64,000 nucleotides of DNA from Nemophila menziesii (lineage: Eukaryota; Streptophyta; Magnoliopsida; Boraginales; Hydrophyllaceae), in contig JARWIR010000010.1 of the NCBI GenBank assembly GCA_029959085.1, positions 11,925,001 through 11,989,000 on the forward strand, written 5' to 3'. Position numbers and translations under genes: made by a program. The notes under the pieces are model-generated. The model saw only the letters and a list, made by a program, of their open reading frames with translations, was not told the DNA's origin and did not search any database. How positions within the stretch are numbered: position 1 is the first letter of the stretch; every line of letters starts with the position of its first letter. Shown piece after piece: positions 20,740-34,430 of the stretch.

Positions 20740-22697
20740 AAAAATCTTAAGACAACGAAGGTCCATGTAATTCTTCTTCCCTAACAAGAAGAATGCAAAG
20801 TGTGGTAGAAATCAACACAAATATTGAAAGTTGAATTTGGTATGTTTCTCTAATGATAATGAGCCATTATAATTTGAAGAAGTTGTGAAAGCAGTATTTT
20901 GGAAGAAATAAATGGTTGAAGAAATTAGTTTAACTGGAAAAAATAATAAAAAATTTGAAAATATTTTTCAAAAGGATAACGACATGTTGGGACAAATGGG
21001 TCTATTAAATAAAAAGGACAATAAATGAAGAAATTGATCACTATAAGACAAAACTTGTTGTAAAAGAATACAAAAAAATTATGGAGTTAATTATGATGAA
21101 ACTTTTGCCAATGTTACCTCAATGGACACTGTGAAAATGTTAATATTGCTTGCAACTTATCATAAACAGAAGTTACTCCAATTAGATGTCAAATCTACAT
21201 TTTAGAATGGTACACTTGAAAATAAATGTACATGGTTCAACATGAAGGTTTTACTCTAAATGGTAAAAAAAAGTGTATCGATTGAAAAAGGTTTTGTATA
21301 GCTTGAAGCAAGCTCCTAAGCGTGGGATTCTCGCACCGGCAATTATTTATTGATAATGGTTTTTTAAAATTTCCATTGAGCATGCACTTTATTCAAAGGA
21401 AGATTCTTAATGTAAAGTTTTAGTTGCATGTCTTTACGTCGATGACTTGCTTATTACAGGATGTTGTGAATTTTTTTTGTTCAATTCAAACAAGCCATAT
21501 TCTAGGAATATAAAATGATAGACTCTGAACTTATGTAATTTTTCTTGGGTATCAAATTAAATTAACAAGAAGGTACAAAAAGGTATGCACAAAACCAGTT
21601 GAGAAATTCAAAATGGTAAAATACAATCATGTGGAATCTTTGATGTCACCTAGTTTGAAAACGGCATAACAAGAAGAAGGAAAATGTGTAAATTTCACAC
21701 TTTTTAAAATTTAATTAGAAGTTTTCGGTACCTCACAATCAAAAGGCAAAATATTGTTTATTTGGTTACTTTGTTGAGTCATTATGTGGAAGCGTAGGAA
21801 GTGTCTCATTGGCTTGTCGAGAAAAGGATTTAAAGTACATCAATTGTACTATAAATTTTGGTCTGTCTTATCTTGATCAAGAAGATGCTATATATATTTT
21901 TTTCTAGTGATAAAGGAGGTGATCAATATGAAAGAAAAGGACTAAGTGGGTACGTATTTTTTTTAGGTTTACTGCATTTATGTGGATTTCAAAGAAATAA
22001 AGTGTGGTTGCTATGTCGTCTTGTGAGGCTAAATATGTTGCATTATCTTCAATAGTTCGTAAAGTAATATGGTTGAGGAAGTTGATAAGATAATTAAATG
22101 ATGAACAGAAAGATCTGATTATTATTTATATCGATAAGCGATCGAGTTATCCAAAAATTCGATACAAACGGATTAAGCAAGCATATTGATCATAAGTTTA
22201 TTTCTTAAGTGATCACGTGAAAGTGAAGAATATAATGTTGGAGTATTGTAGTACTTTGGAGCATGTTGCAGATAATTAAGATTGATGCTCAGTGTGAAGA
22301 TTATTTTGGTTTGAGGAGGGGTGTTTAAATAATTAAAAACCAAATAAGTTTAATTTCTTGTGATTCTTAAATATCCAGTGTAAATTCATGATTTTGGGAA
22401 GAAAAAAAGATCAAATGAATATACATGACGAATCTTGAAAAACAATGAATTTAGTGTTGTGTCGTGTAATATATCAAGACTATAATTAATTTTTATCAAG
22501 TATCTACTAGTATAAATATGTAGCATTTCATTTGTAATTCATATATAAGAAAAGTGAATAAAAGAATATGAGAGAAAAATGAGATAGATTCTCCTTCTGT
22601 AAAAGGTGGTAACCTATACAAGATTTCTTGTAAAATACAAGTATAGTATTTAAGTAATATTGATTGTGTTATAATTTTCAGTATATTAAGACCAAGA
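20740..22697 (+). mobile_element. Copia RT/RNase H remains and 3' LTR in U2
   Basis: The YVDD-type box is kept here (LYVDDLLIT near 21434-21460), unlike in U1. The RNase H part reads SDKGGDQYERKGLSGYVFFL. The LTR is 22322-22697. With the 5' LTR at 20291 this makes an internally deleted element of about 2.4 kb lacking most of gag, protease and integrase. It has several frameshifts. Confidence 0.88.
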
Positions 22698-22749
22698 TTG
22701 ATTTTGTCTTGAATATGGATTTTGGAACCGAATACCATACGAGGGATTT

Positions 22750-22953
22750 AGAACGGAATTGATTGTTAAACATTGGTGCAAGAAAAGCTACATTATATTT
22801 CTATTCAACGTCTAGCCTAAATTTCTCAAGGTGATCAACACCTAAACCTCTATGTGGTATCTATTTTTCTATTATTTGGAAAAATCTACCACCACTATCA
22901 ATTTAACAACTAGCACAACCACTTGAACCCCCACTATTTTCACCTTGATCCAT
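22750..22953 (-). pseudogene. SPEAR-like fragment in U2
   Basis: ATG at 22951-22953 on -. It carries the longer GGTATCTATTTTTCTATT version of the spacer that U4, U5 and U7 also have, while U1 and U3 lack six bases there. Confidence 0.75.
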
Positions 22954-23758
22954 ATCTTTTTTAACTATAAAAAACAACACATACATGGATTTATGGACAT
23001 TAATTACTCCAAACCCTATCACTAGCCTCCTCCAACTTCACCAGAACATCAAAATCGGTTCCAAAATTCATTAAAACATCATTGAAACTTGATCAAACCT
23101 TCACAAAACACACTAGAACAACACCAAATCATTGTATCAATCCTCCATCAAATCCATTCCATACCACCACAAAACACATATACTTGCATACTATGTGCCT
23201 ACATCTTAACAATGTCTTTGATTGAGGTAATTAGAAGAATAAAGTAATACTGTTTTTTATTGGAAAAAGAGAATAATTACATTTCTTTGTTGTCTTAAGA
23301 AGAGAACGTTAAAGAAGGGAACCCCTAGCCTAAATACTTTGGTATCATCTACATCAACCTTCGGAAGTAATGAGGTTTGCCTTATGTGCTACAAGCACCG
23401 TGTCCTTTAAAAAAAGGATAAATGCATTGGAAGAGTAAAGGTTAAGCCCTTATTTGCCTTACCTCAGGAGCCAAAAGAATACTTTAGATCATAGTTGAAC
23501 TAATTGTTAATTTCCATTAGAGATACTTCAATATATACCCTTTTTAATGGTGTCTTTGGCAAAGTAAACTCATTGAAAGCCCATTCTTCCCAGATTACAC
23601 AAATATTTAAAATATAGATGACAAAAAATCCAAGCTCTTCATAAAATCAAAGAATTTACTTCATAATGGGCTACCAAAATATAGAAAAAGGGAAATAATC
23701 TTTTGCATTAAATAAAATCTAAATTATGAAAAGTCTGCAATCTGAAAATTGTCACAAT

Positions 23759-25420
23759 TCACACGCGAAGGTTATAATACTTGAGAAGTGATGTCTCCTC
23801 AATAGGGACTTTATCCCCGTCAATGGTCACCAATATACTGCGCATCCATTCCCTCGTACCTTCCTTTTGAGCATGTTCTTCGAAAGCCGGTGGTGTCATC
23901 TTGCATGTTCATAAAAAACAGTCATCACGCAATTTTATAAAGTTTTCTAGTCAGAACTTATGTTTGCCTCTGTATAGATAATCATTGAAACTCACCACCA
24001 GTTAGAGACATAGAGTTTGACACCATAAAAACACATAATAATCTACCTATTTAAGAACAAACCATTACAAATTGCATAATTGAAAAACATACTCAAAGTC
24101 AGTTGCAGAAGATGATTAAAGATATTAAGTATTATATTTTTGTACTAAATATATATGGAATTATAAATAGACCAGTTCAAAATTAATACATGAAACATTC
24201 TTTTTTTATTCTATGGAAAATTTTCATTACTAATAAAATATAACACATAAATAATTATCTAAAGTAAAAACTTCTCTCAATTAAAACCCAGGTCAAAAAG
24301 CCCTCCCCTCAAAACACAAATAAAATAGCTACAGAGTTGGAAAGGCAAGTTAGCTAGGAGTGAAGTTCTCCTAACTCATCCAATAATGTTATCTTTCGTC
24401 TTATTTACTGAACAAGTAATTTGATTAAAGCTACCAACGAATGAATTGTAAAACTCATTCACAATGTCCCGGAATAAAGTATAGCCAATGCAATCTATAG
24501 AAATCAGATTAAAAAAGTGCCAGTATTACCGGCCACGTATATACTATAATTAACAATTAATTTTCTCTCTGTTTGTTCTTAAGGTGTACTAGATTGAATT
24601 CCCAAGTTTAATAATTTCTTTATAGTAAGACATCTCCAAAATCACGAGACATGGTTTTTCTTCTTGGCTTTTTTAAAAGTATGGAAGAATATTCTTTCAG
24701 TAGTCTCACAAGATAATTTTTGGATAGTAGATATACCAAGTTTGGTTACTTAACATAACTTTATTCATCATGTGAAAATTGCAGAAGTGAAGTACATCAC
24801 TGATACCAAAAGCTAACAATAGTACTATATTGTAGAAAACTCCTTTAAATGCTCTATTTTTTTTTCAATTAAATGAATTTGTGCTCCTTCCAAAATAAAA
24901 TTATCCGTATTTTATAGCAATAATTTATGTCATATTTTTCAATCGCTAAAAAAATAAAATAAAGAACATATATCCAGTCTATTGAGAGACAAAGCTTTCA
25001 CATCTTAATAAGAAAGTTAGAGTTCTTTCAATCTCTTTATGAGTAAGAAGAATAAATCCATCAATCTAAAATAATAATTTTGTTGAAATATTAAAATAAA
25101 AAAGTACTTACTTTAAACAATATTGTAAGGATTTACAACATTTTTCATATGGACAAGTAAAAATTAAAAACACACCACATGCTTAAAAACGTTTATAAAA
25201 TATAAATATATAATATTATTTGGGAATAAAATTAGATACCTTCTGGACAACCTGGATAACAATCACATTCGATATCGACAAGGCCATTCGCATAAACTCT
25301 CAAATAGCCAATGGTATCTCCAAAACGTTGACTTGTGCACGCACATATCACCTTTACGTGATCTTCATAGAGTTTGATATCATACATATTTTTTAACTCC
25401 TCAACGCTAAAAAGTGCCAT
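23759..25420 (-). pseudogene. ULT-like exons in U2, broken splice acceptor
   Basis: Exon 1 (25240-25420) is open and starts MALFSVEELKNMYDIK. The acceptor before exon 2 (23759-23904) reads ATG instead of CAG, so normal splicing to exon 2 is not expected. Exon 2 also differs in a few residues around 23800-23850 but has no frameshift. Without splicing, exon 1 runs into a stop two codons past the donor. Confidence 0.78.
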
Positions 25421-25923
25421 CTTTAGGTATCTTTAGGTGAGAGAAATTGTAAGACTTAAGATATATCGGAATAATAAAAGATGATGAATGACTTATAGCC
25501 TGTTTTATACTGTTTTTTTCAGTTAAAAGAAAATTTAAATTAATTATCACTTTTTAGAAAAATATATATTTAAAATTATTTTTTGTTTGATATCCAACAT
25601 TACTTTTTTTCTAAAAAACTGATTATTTTTAGAAACAGTAAATTATTCGAGCCTTTAAAGTAAAAAATATTTTATTTTTTAAATTTTGAAATACTTCTGA
25701 AAAAAGAATGGCGCCTATTCACCTGGTCAAAGACGACATATTCATCATTTAAGGAAAAAAATATTAATCATAGGTGCAAAAATCTGGTCAAAGAAAAAAA
25801 ATCTTTTTTATCTATTTTCAATTTACTTATTTTTTTATTTGATATTATTTAATTAACAATTTTATAAAATGTTTTCTAAGTAGCAGATATTATTGATAGA
25901 AGATTCATATAGCTTTAATTATA

Positions 25924-28445
25924 GGTGTATTAGATCAAGAGAAGTTAACTCTTTACTACTTTCAAATTTTTTAAATCATCAACAGAGTTAGATACAAAAT
26001 CAAAATTCTTAGATCATGGTCTTGCATAAAGGAAGAATCCAATCATCCTTGACATGACATTGAAGGATGCTAAATGAGAAAAATTTACCAAAAGTTTTTT
26101 AGGCTGAAGTTGCATGTACTGCTTATTTGCTAAAGAAATTTGACACCACAAGTAATTTGGAGCAACTACAAGCCAACTATCAGTCATAATTGCTAGCATA
26201 GTTTATACTCGTGTTCTAGATAAAAAAAGAAATAAACTTGGTAACCGGGGTGAAAAAATTTATTTTTACTGGTTATAATGAGGATTCAAAAGACAACTAT
26301 CAGTCATCTTTGTTTTTAGCGAAGAAGAAATTTAGAGGAGGAATGAAGAAAATTATAGTACATTGGATCAAATTGAAGTAGTAGAAGAAGAAAAAAAAGA
26401 AATAAACCATCAAAATCGAGAGTCACCTATCATGACACTTGAACAGGTTAAAAAATCTTAAGACAACGAAGGTCCACGTAATTCTTCTTCTCTAACAAGA
26501 AGAATGCAAAGTGTGGTAGAAATCAACACAAATATTGAAAGTTGAATTTGGTATGTTTCTCTAATGATAATGAGCCATTATAATTTGAAGAAGTTGTGAA
26601 AGCAGTATTTTGGAAGAAATAAATGGTTGAAGAAATTAGTTTAACTGGAAAAAATAATAAAAAATTTGAAAATCTTTTTCAAAAGGATAACGACCTGTTG
26701 GGACAAATGGGTCTATTAAATAAAAAGGACAATAAATGAAGAAATTGATCACTATAAGACAAAACTTGTTGTAAAAGAATACAAAAAAATTATGGAGTTA
26801 ATTATGATGAAACTTTTTCCAATGTTACCTCAGTGGACACTGTGAAAATGTTAATATTGCTTGCAACTTATCATAAACGGAAGTTACTCCAATTAGATGT
26901 CAAATATACATTTTAGAATGGTATACTTGAAAATAAGTGTACATGGTTCAACATGAAGGTTTTACTCTAAATGGTAAAAAAAAGTGCATCGATTGAAAAA
27001 GGTTTTGTATGGCTTGAAGCAAGCTCCTGAGCGGGGATTCTCCCACCAAAAATTATTTTATTGATAATGGTTTTGTTAAATGTCCATTGAGCATGCACTT
27101 TATTTGAAGGAAGATTTTTAAGGTAAAGTTTTAATTGCATGTCTTTTCGTCGATGACTTGCTTATTACAGGAAGTTGTGAATTTTTTTTGTTCAATTCAA
27201 ACAAGCCATATTCTAGGAATATAAAATGATAGACTCTGAACTTATGTAATTTTTCTTGGGTATCAAAGTAAATTAATGATAAGGTACAAAAAGGTATGCA
27301 CAAAACCAGTTGAGAAATTCAAAATGGTAAAATACAATTATGTGGAATTTTCGATGTCACCTAGTTCAAAAACGGCAAAAGAAGAAGAAGGAAAATGTGT
27401 AAATTTCACACTTTTTAAAATTTAATTAGAAGTTTACGGTATCTCACAATCACAAGGCAAAATATTGTTTATTTGGTTACTTTGTTGAGTCATTATGTGG
27501 AAGCGTAGGAAGTGTCTCATTGGCTTGCCGAGACAAGGATTTTAAGGTACATCAAATGTACTATAAATTTTGGTCTATTTTATCTTGATCAACAAGATGA
27601 TGTATTATTTTTTCTTTCTAGTGATAAAGGAAGTGATCTATATGAAAGAAAAGGACTAAGTGGGTACGTATTTTTTTTAAGTTTACTGCATCTATGTGGA
27701 TTTCAAATAAATAAAGTGTGGTTACTATGTCTTCTTGTGAGGCTGAATATGTTGCATTATCGTCAATAGTTCGTAAAGTAATATGGTTGAAGAAGTTGAT
27801 AAGATAATTAAATGATGAACAAAAATATCTGACTATTATTTATATGGATAAGCGATCGAGTTATCCAAAAATTCGATACAAACGGATTAAGCAAGCATAT
27901 AGATCGTAAGTTTCATTTCTTAAGAGATCAGGTGAAAGTGAAGACGATAATGTTGGAGTATTGTAGTACTTTGGAGTAGGTTGCAGGTGATTTTACAAAG
28001 GCACTAGCAGACATTTTCAAAAAGTAAGATTGATGCTCACTGTGAAGATTATTTTGGTTTGAGGAGGGGTGTTTAAATAATTAAAAACCAAATAAGTTTA
28101 ATTTCTTGTGATTCTTAAATATCCAGTGTAAATTCATGATTTTGGGAAGAAAAAAAGATCAAATGAATATACATGACGAATCTTGAAAAACAATGAATTT
28201 AGTGTTGTGTCGTGTAATATATCAAGACTATAATTAATTTTTATCAAGTATCTACTAGTATAAATATGTAGCATTTCATTTGTAATTCATATATAAGAAA
28301 AGTGAATAAAAGAATATGAGACAAAAATGAGATAGATTCTCCTTGTGTAAAAGGTGGTAACCTATACAAAATTTCTTGTAAAATACAAGTATCGTATTTA
28401 AGTAATATTGATTGTGTTATAGTTTTCAGTATATTGGGCCCAAGA
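25924..28445 (+). mobile_element. Copia relic spanning the U2/U3 junction
   Basis: The integrase part includes AYLLKKF (about 26130) and, after a frameshift, KFIFTGYNEDSKD (about 26255-26292), which is the usual copia block after integrase. RT follows from about 26790 with the degenerate FVDDLLIT box at about 27146. The LTR is 28070-28445. No 5' LTR, gag or protease precedes it, so each array element starts inside integrase. Confidence 0.85.
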
Positions 28446-28499
28446 TTGATTTTGTCTTGAATATGGATTTTGGAACCGAATACCATACGAGGGATTTAG

Positions 28500-28696
28500 A
28501 ACAGAATTGATTGTTAAAAATTGGTGCAAGAAAAGCTACATTATATTTCTATTCAACGTCTAGCCTAAATTTCTCAAGGTGATCAACACCTAAACCTCTA
28601 TGTGGTATTTCTATTATTTGGAAAAATCTACCACCACTACCAATTTTATTCACCAGCATAACCACTTGAAACCCCACTATTTTCACCTTGATCCAT
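28500..28696 (-). pseudogene. SPEAR-like fragment in U3
   Basis: ATG at 28694-28696. One base more than U1 in the stretch around 28640-28670 (ATTTTATTCACCAGC) changes the frame of the Ser/Gly part; HRGLGVDHLEKF is still readable. Confidence 0.75.
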
Positions 28697-29521
28697 ATCT
28701 TTTTTAACTATAAAAAACAACACATACATGGATTTATGGACATTAATTACTCCAAACCCTATCACTAGCCTCCTCCAACTTCACCAAAACGTCAAAATCG
28801 GTTCCAAAATTCATTAAAACATCATTGAAACTTGATCAAACCTTCACGAAACACACTAGAACAACACCAAATCATTATATCAATCCTCCATCAAATCCAT
28901 TCCATACCACCACAAAACACATATACTTGCATACTATGTGCCTACATCTTAACAATGTCTTTGATTGAGGTAATTAGAAGAATAAAGTAATACTGTTTTT
29001 TATTGGAAAAAGAGAATAATTACATTTCTTTCTTGTCTTAAGAAGTCTTTGTTGTCTTAAGAAGAGAACTTTAAAGAAGGGCACCCCTAGCCTAAATACT
29101 TTGGTATCATCTACATCAACCTTTGAAAGTAATGAGGTTTGCCTTATGTGCTGCAAGCACGGTGTCCTTTAAAAAAAAGGATAAATGCATTGGAAGAGTA
29201 AAGGTTAAGCCCTTATTTGCCTTACCTCAGGAGCCAAAAGAATACTTTAGATCATAGTTGAACTAATTGTTAATTTCCATTAGAGATACTTCAATATATA
29301 CCCTTTTTAATGGTGTCTTGGGCAAAGTAAACTCATTGAAAGCTCATTCTTCCCAGATTACACAAATATTTAAAATATAGATGACAAAAAATCCAAGCTC
29401 TTCATAAAATCAAAGAATTTACTTCATAATGGGCTACCAAAATATAGAAAAAGGGAAATAATCTTTTGCATTAAACAAAATCTAAATTATGAAAAGTCTG
29501 CAATCTGAAATTTGTCACAAT

Positions 29522-31187
29522 TCACACGCGAAGGTTATAATACTTGAGAAGCGCTGTCTGCTCAATAGGGACTTTATCCCCGTCAATGGTCACCCATATA
29601 CTGCGCTTCCATTCCCTCGTACCTTCCTTTTGAGCATGTTCTTCGAAAGCCGGTGGTGTCATCTTGCCTGTTCATAAAAAACAGTCATTACGCAATTTTA
29701 TAAAGTTTTCTAGTCAGAACTTATGTTTGCCTCGGTATAGATAATCATTGAAACTCACCACAAGTTAGAGACACAGAGTTTGACACCATAAAAACACATA
29801 ATAATCTACCTATTTAAGAACAAACCATTACAAATTGCATAATTGAAAAATATACTCAAAGTCAGTTGCAGAAGATGATTAAAGATATTAAGTATTATAT
29901 TTTTGTACTAAATATATATGGAATTATAAATAGACCAGTTCAAAATTAATACATGAAACATTCTTTTTTTATTCTATGGAAAATTTTCATTACTAATAAA
30001 ATATAACACATAAATAATTATCTAAAGTAAAAACTTCTCTCAATTAAAACCCTGGTCAAAAAGCCCTCCCCTCAAAACACAAATAAAATAGCTACAGAGT
30101 TGGAAAGGCCAGTTAGCTAGGAGTGAAGTTCTCCTAACTCATCCAATAATGTTATCTTTCGACTTATTTACTGAACAAGTAATTTGATTAAAGCTACCAA
30201 CGAATGAATTGTAAAACTCATTCACAGTGTCCCGGAATAAAGTATAGCCAATGCAATCTATAGAAATCAGATTAAAAAAGTGCTAGTATTACCGGCCACG
30301 TATATACTATAATTAATAATTAATTTTCTCTCTGTTTGTTCTTAAGGTGTACTAGATTGAATTCCCAAGTTTAATAATTTCTATATTGTAAGACATCTCC
30401 AAAATCACGAGACATGGTTTTTCTTCTTGGCTTTTTTAAAAGTATGGAAGAATATTCTTTCAGTAGTCTCACAAGATAATTTTTGGATAGTAGATATACC
30501 AAGTTTGGTTACTTAACATAACTTTATTCATCATGTGAAAATTCCAGAAGTGAAGTACATCACTGATACCAAAAGCTAACAATAGTACTATATTGTAGAA
30601 AACTCCTTTAATGCTCTATTTAATTTTATTTTCAATTAAATGAATTTGTGCTCCTTCCAAAATAAAATTATCCGTATCTTATAGCAATAATTTATGTCAT
30701 AGTTTTCAATCGCTAAAAAAATAAAATAAAGAACATATATCCAGTCTATTGAGAGACAAAGCTTTCACATCTTAATAAGAAAGTTAGGGTTCTTTCAATC
30801 TCTTTATGAGTAAGAATAATACATCCATCAATCTAAAATAATAATTTTGTTGAAGTATTAAAATAAAAAAGTACTTACTTTAAACAATATTGTAAGGATT
30901 TACAACATTTTTCATATGGACAAGTAAAAATTAAAAACACACCACATGCTTAAAAACGTTTATAAAATATAAATATATAATATTATTTGGGAATAAAATT
31001 AGATACCTTCTGGACAACCTGGATAACAATCACATTCGATATCGACAAGGCCATTCGCATAAACTCTCAAATAGCCAACGGTATCTCCAAAACGTTGACT
31101 TGTGCACGCACATATCACCTTTAGGTGATCATCATAGAGTTTGACATCATACATATTTTTTAACTCCTCAACGCTAAAAAGTGCCAT
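29522..31187 (-). CDS. ULTRAPETALA-like SAND-domain gene, two exons, truncated (U3, intact frame)
   Basis: Second copy with both exons open and canonical splice sites: exon 1 31007-31187, exon 2 29522-29667. The start is MALFSVEELKNMYDVKLYDD. It differs from the U1 copy at only a handful of residues (for example T2A, L6V, and IEETALL becoming IEQTALL), all compatible with the SAND fold. It again ends at LLKYYNLRV. The promoter-side TATAAAA of U1 is changed to TATTAAA here. Confidence 0.7.
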
Positions 31188-31691
31188 CTTTAGGTATCTT
31201 TAGGTGAGAGACATTGTAAGACTTAAGATATATCTGAATAATAAAAGATGATGAATAACTTATAGCCTGTTTAATACTGTTTTTTTCAGTCAAAAGAACA
31301 TTTAAATTAATTATCACTTTTTAGAAAAATATATATTTAAAATTATATTTTGTTTGATATCCAACATTACTTTTTTTTTCTAAAAACTGATTATTTTTAG
31401 AAACAGTAAATTATTCGGGCCTTTAAAGTAAAAAATATTTTATTTTTTAAATTTTGAAATACTTCTGAAAAAAGAATGGCGCCTATTCACCTGGTCAAAG
31501 ACGACATATTCATCATTTAAGGAAAAGAATATTAATCATAAGTGCAAAAATCTAGTCAAAGAAAAAAAATCTTTTTTATCTATTTTCAATTTACTTATTT
31601 TTTTATTTGATATTATTTAATTAACAATTTTATAAATTATTTTCTAAGTAGCAGATATTATTGATAGAAGATTCATATAGTTTTAATTATA

Positions 31692-34174
31692 GGTGTATTA
31701 GATCAAGAGAAGTTAACTATTTACTACTTTTAAATTTTTTAAATCATCAACAGAGTTAGATACAAAATCAAAATTCTTAGATCATGGTCTTGCATAAAGG
31801 AAGAATCCCATCATCCTTGACATGACATTGAAGGATGCTAAATGAGAAAAATTTACCAAAATTTTTTTAGGCTGAAGTTGCATGTATTGCTTATTTGCTA
31901 AAGAAATTTGACACCACAAGTAATTTGGAGCAACTACAAGCCAACTATCGGTCATAATTGCTAGCATAGTTTATACTCGTGTTCTAGATGAAAAAAGAAA
32001 GAAACTTGGTAACCAGGGTGAAAAAATTTATTTTTACTGGTTAGAATGAGGATTCAAAAGACAACTATCAGTCATCTTTGTTTTTAGCGAAGAAGAAATT
32101 TAGAGGAGGAATGAAGAAAATTATAGTACATTGGATCAAACTGAAGTAGTAGAAGAAGAATAAAAAGAAACAAACCATCAAAATCGAGAGTCACCTATCA
32201 TGACACTTGAACAGGTTAAAAAATCTTAAGACAACGAAGGTCCACGTAATTATTCTTCTCTAACAAGAAGAATGCAAAGTGTGGTAGAAATCAACACAAA
32301 TATTGAAAGTTGAATTTGGTATGTTTCTCAAATGATAATGAGCCATTATAATTTGAAGAAGTTGTGAAAGCAATATTTTGGAAGAAATAATGGTTGAAGA
32401 AATTAGTTTAACTGGAAAAAATAATAAAAAATTTGAATATCTTTTTCAAAAGGATAACACCTGTTGGGACAAATGGGTCTATTAAATAAAAAGGACAATA
32501 AATGAAGAAATTGATCACTATAAGACAAAACTTGTTGTAAAAGAATACAAAAAAATTATGGAGTTAATTATGATGAAACTTTTGCCAATGTTACCTCAAT
32601 GGACACTGTGAAAATGTTAATATTGCTTGCAACTTATCATAAACGGAAATTACTCCAATTAGATGTCAAATCTACATTTTAGAATGGTATACTTGAAAAT
32701 AAGTGTACATGGTTCAACATGAAGATTTTACTCTAAATGGTCAAAAAAGTGTATCGATAGAAAAAGGTTTTGTATGGCTTGAAGCAAGCTCCTGAGCGGG
32801 GATTCTCCCACCAAAAATTATTTTATTGATAATGGTTTTGCTAAATGTCCATTGAGCATGCACTTTATTTGAAGGAAGATTTTTAAGGTAATGTTTTAAT
32901 TGCATATCTTTTCGTCGATGACTTGCTTATTACAGGAAGTTGTAAATTTTTTTTGTTCAATTCAAACAAGCCATGTTCTAGGAATATAAAATGATAGACT
33001 CTGAACTTATGTAATTTTTCTTGGGTATCAAAGTAAATTAACGATAAGGTACAAAAAGGTATGCACAAAACCAGTTGAGAAATTCAAAATGGTAATATAC
33101 AATTATGTGGAATTTTCGATGTCACCTAGTTCAAAAACGGCAAAAGAAGAAGAAGGAAAATGTGTAAATTTCACATTTTTTAAAATTTAATTAGAAGTTT
33201 ACGGTATCTGACAATCACAAGGCAAAATATTGTTTATTTGGTTACTTTGTTGAGTCATTATGTGGAAGCGTAGGAAGTGTCTCATTGGCTTGCCGAGACA
33301 AGGATGTACTATAAATTTTGGTCTATTTTATCTTAATCAACAAGATGATGTATTATTTTTTCTTTCTAGTGATAAAGGAAGTGATCTATATGAAAGAAAA
33401 GGACTAAGTGGGTACGTATTTTTTTTAAGTTTACTGCATCTATGTGGATTTCAAATAAATAAAGTGTGGTTACTATGTCTTCTTGTGAGGCTGAATATGT
33501 TGCATTATCTTCAATAGTTCGTAAAGTAATATGGTTGAAGAAGTTGATAAGATAATTAAATGATGAACACAAATATCTGACTATTATTTATATGGATAAG
33601 CGATCGAGTTATCCAAAAATTCGATACAAACGGATTAAGCAAGCATATAGATCGTAAGTTTCATTTCTTAAGAGATCGGGTGAAAGTGAAGACGGTAATG
33701 TTGGAGTATTGTAGTACTTTGGAGTAGGTTGCAAGTAATTTTACAAAGGCACTAGCAGACATTTTCAAAAAGTAAGATTATTTTTGTTTGAGGAGGGGTG
33801 TTTAATTAATTAAAAACCAAATAAGTTTAATTTCTTGTGATTCTTAAATATCCAGTGTAAATTCATGATTTTGGGAAGAAAAAAAGATCAAATGAATATA
33901 CATGACGAATCTTGAAAAACAATGAATTTAGTGTTGTGTCGTGTAATATATCAAGACTATAATTAATTTTTATCAAGTATCTACTAGTATAAATGTGTAG
34001 CATTTCATTTGTAATTCATATATAAGAAAAGTGAATAAAAGAATATGAGACAAAAATGAGATAGATTCTCCTTTTGTAAAAGGTGGTAACCTATACAAGA
34101 TTTCTTGTAAAATACAAGTATAGTATTTAAGTAATATTGATTGTGTTATAGTTTTCAGTATATTGGGACCAAGA
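31692..34174 (+). mobile_element. Copia relic spanning the U3/U4 junction
   Basis: Integrase piece from 31692, RT from about 32550, LTR 33799-34174. A deletion of about 14 bases near 33305 removes the RILRYIK block present in U1 and U3, and another of about 15 bases sits just before the LTR. Confidence 0.85.
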
Positions 34175-34226
34175 TTGATTTTGTCTTGAATATGGATTTT
34201 GGAACTGAATACCATACGAGGGATTT

Positions 34227-34430
34227 AGAACAGAATTGATTGTTAAACATTGGTGCAAGAAAAGCTACATTATATTTCTATTCAACGTCTAGTCTAAATT
34301 TCTCAAGGTGATCAACACCTAAACCTCTATGTGGTATCTATTTTTCTATTATTTGGAAAAATCTACCACCACTATCAATTTAACCACTAGCACAACCACT
34401 TGAACCCCCACTATTTTCACCTTGATCCAT
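34227..34430 (-). pseudogene. SPEAR-like fragment in U4
   Basis: ATG at 34428-34430. Longer spacer form as in U2, U5 and U7, supporting a type switch to the left of this point. Confidence 0.75.

Larger units (their letters stand above)
20740..26450 (+). repeat. Tandem array unit U2
   Basis: A full unit whose left neighbour is a copia 5' LTR and gag start rather than an integrase piece. Its RT to SPEAR part is of the type seen in U5, U7 and U8, while its ULT exon 2 and intron are of the U1/U3 type. The switch falls between about 23580 and 23720. Confidence 0.92.
26451..32217 (+). repeat. Tandem array unit U3 (best complete reference)
   Basis: Layout: RT/RNase H 26451-28069, LTR 28070-28445, SPEAR fragment 28500-28696, spacer 28697-29521, ULT-like exons 29522-31187, AT-rich upstream spacer 31188-31691, integrase piece 31692-32217 leading into U4. 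A short repeat of TTGTCTTAAGAAG occurs near 29032-29060 only in this unit. Confidence 0.93.
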
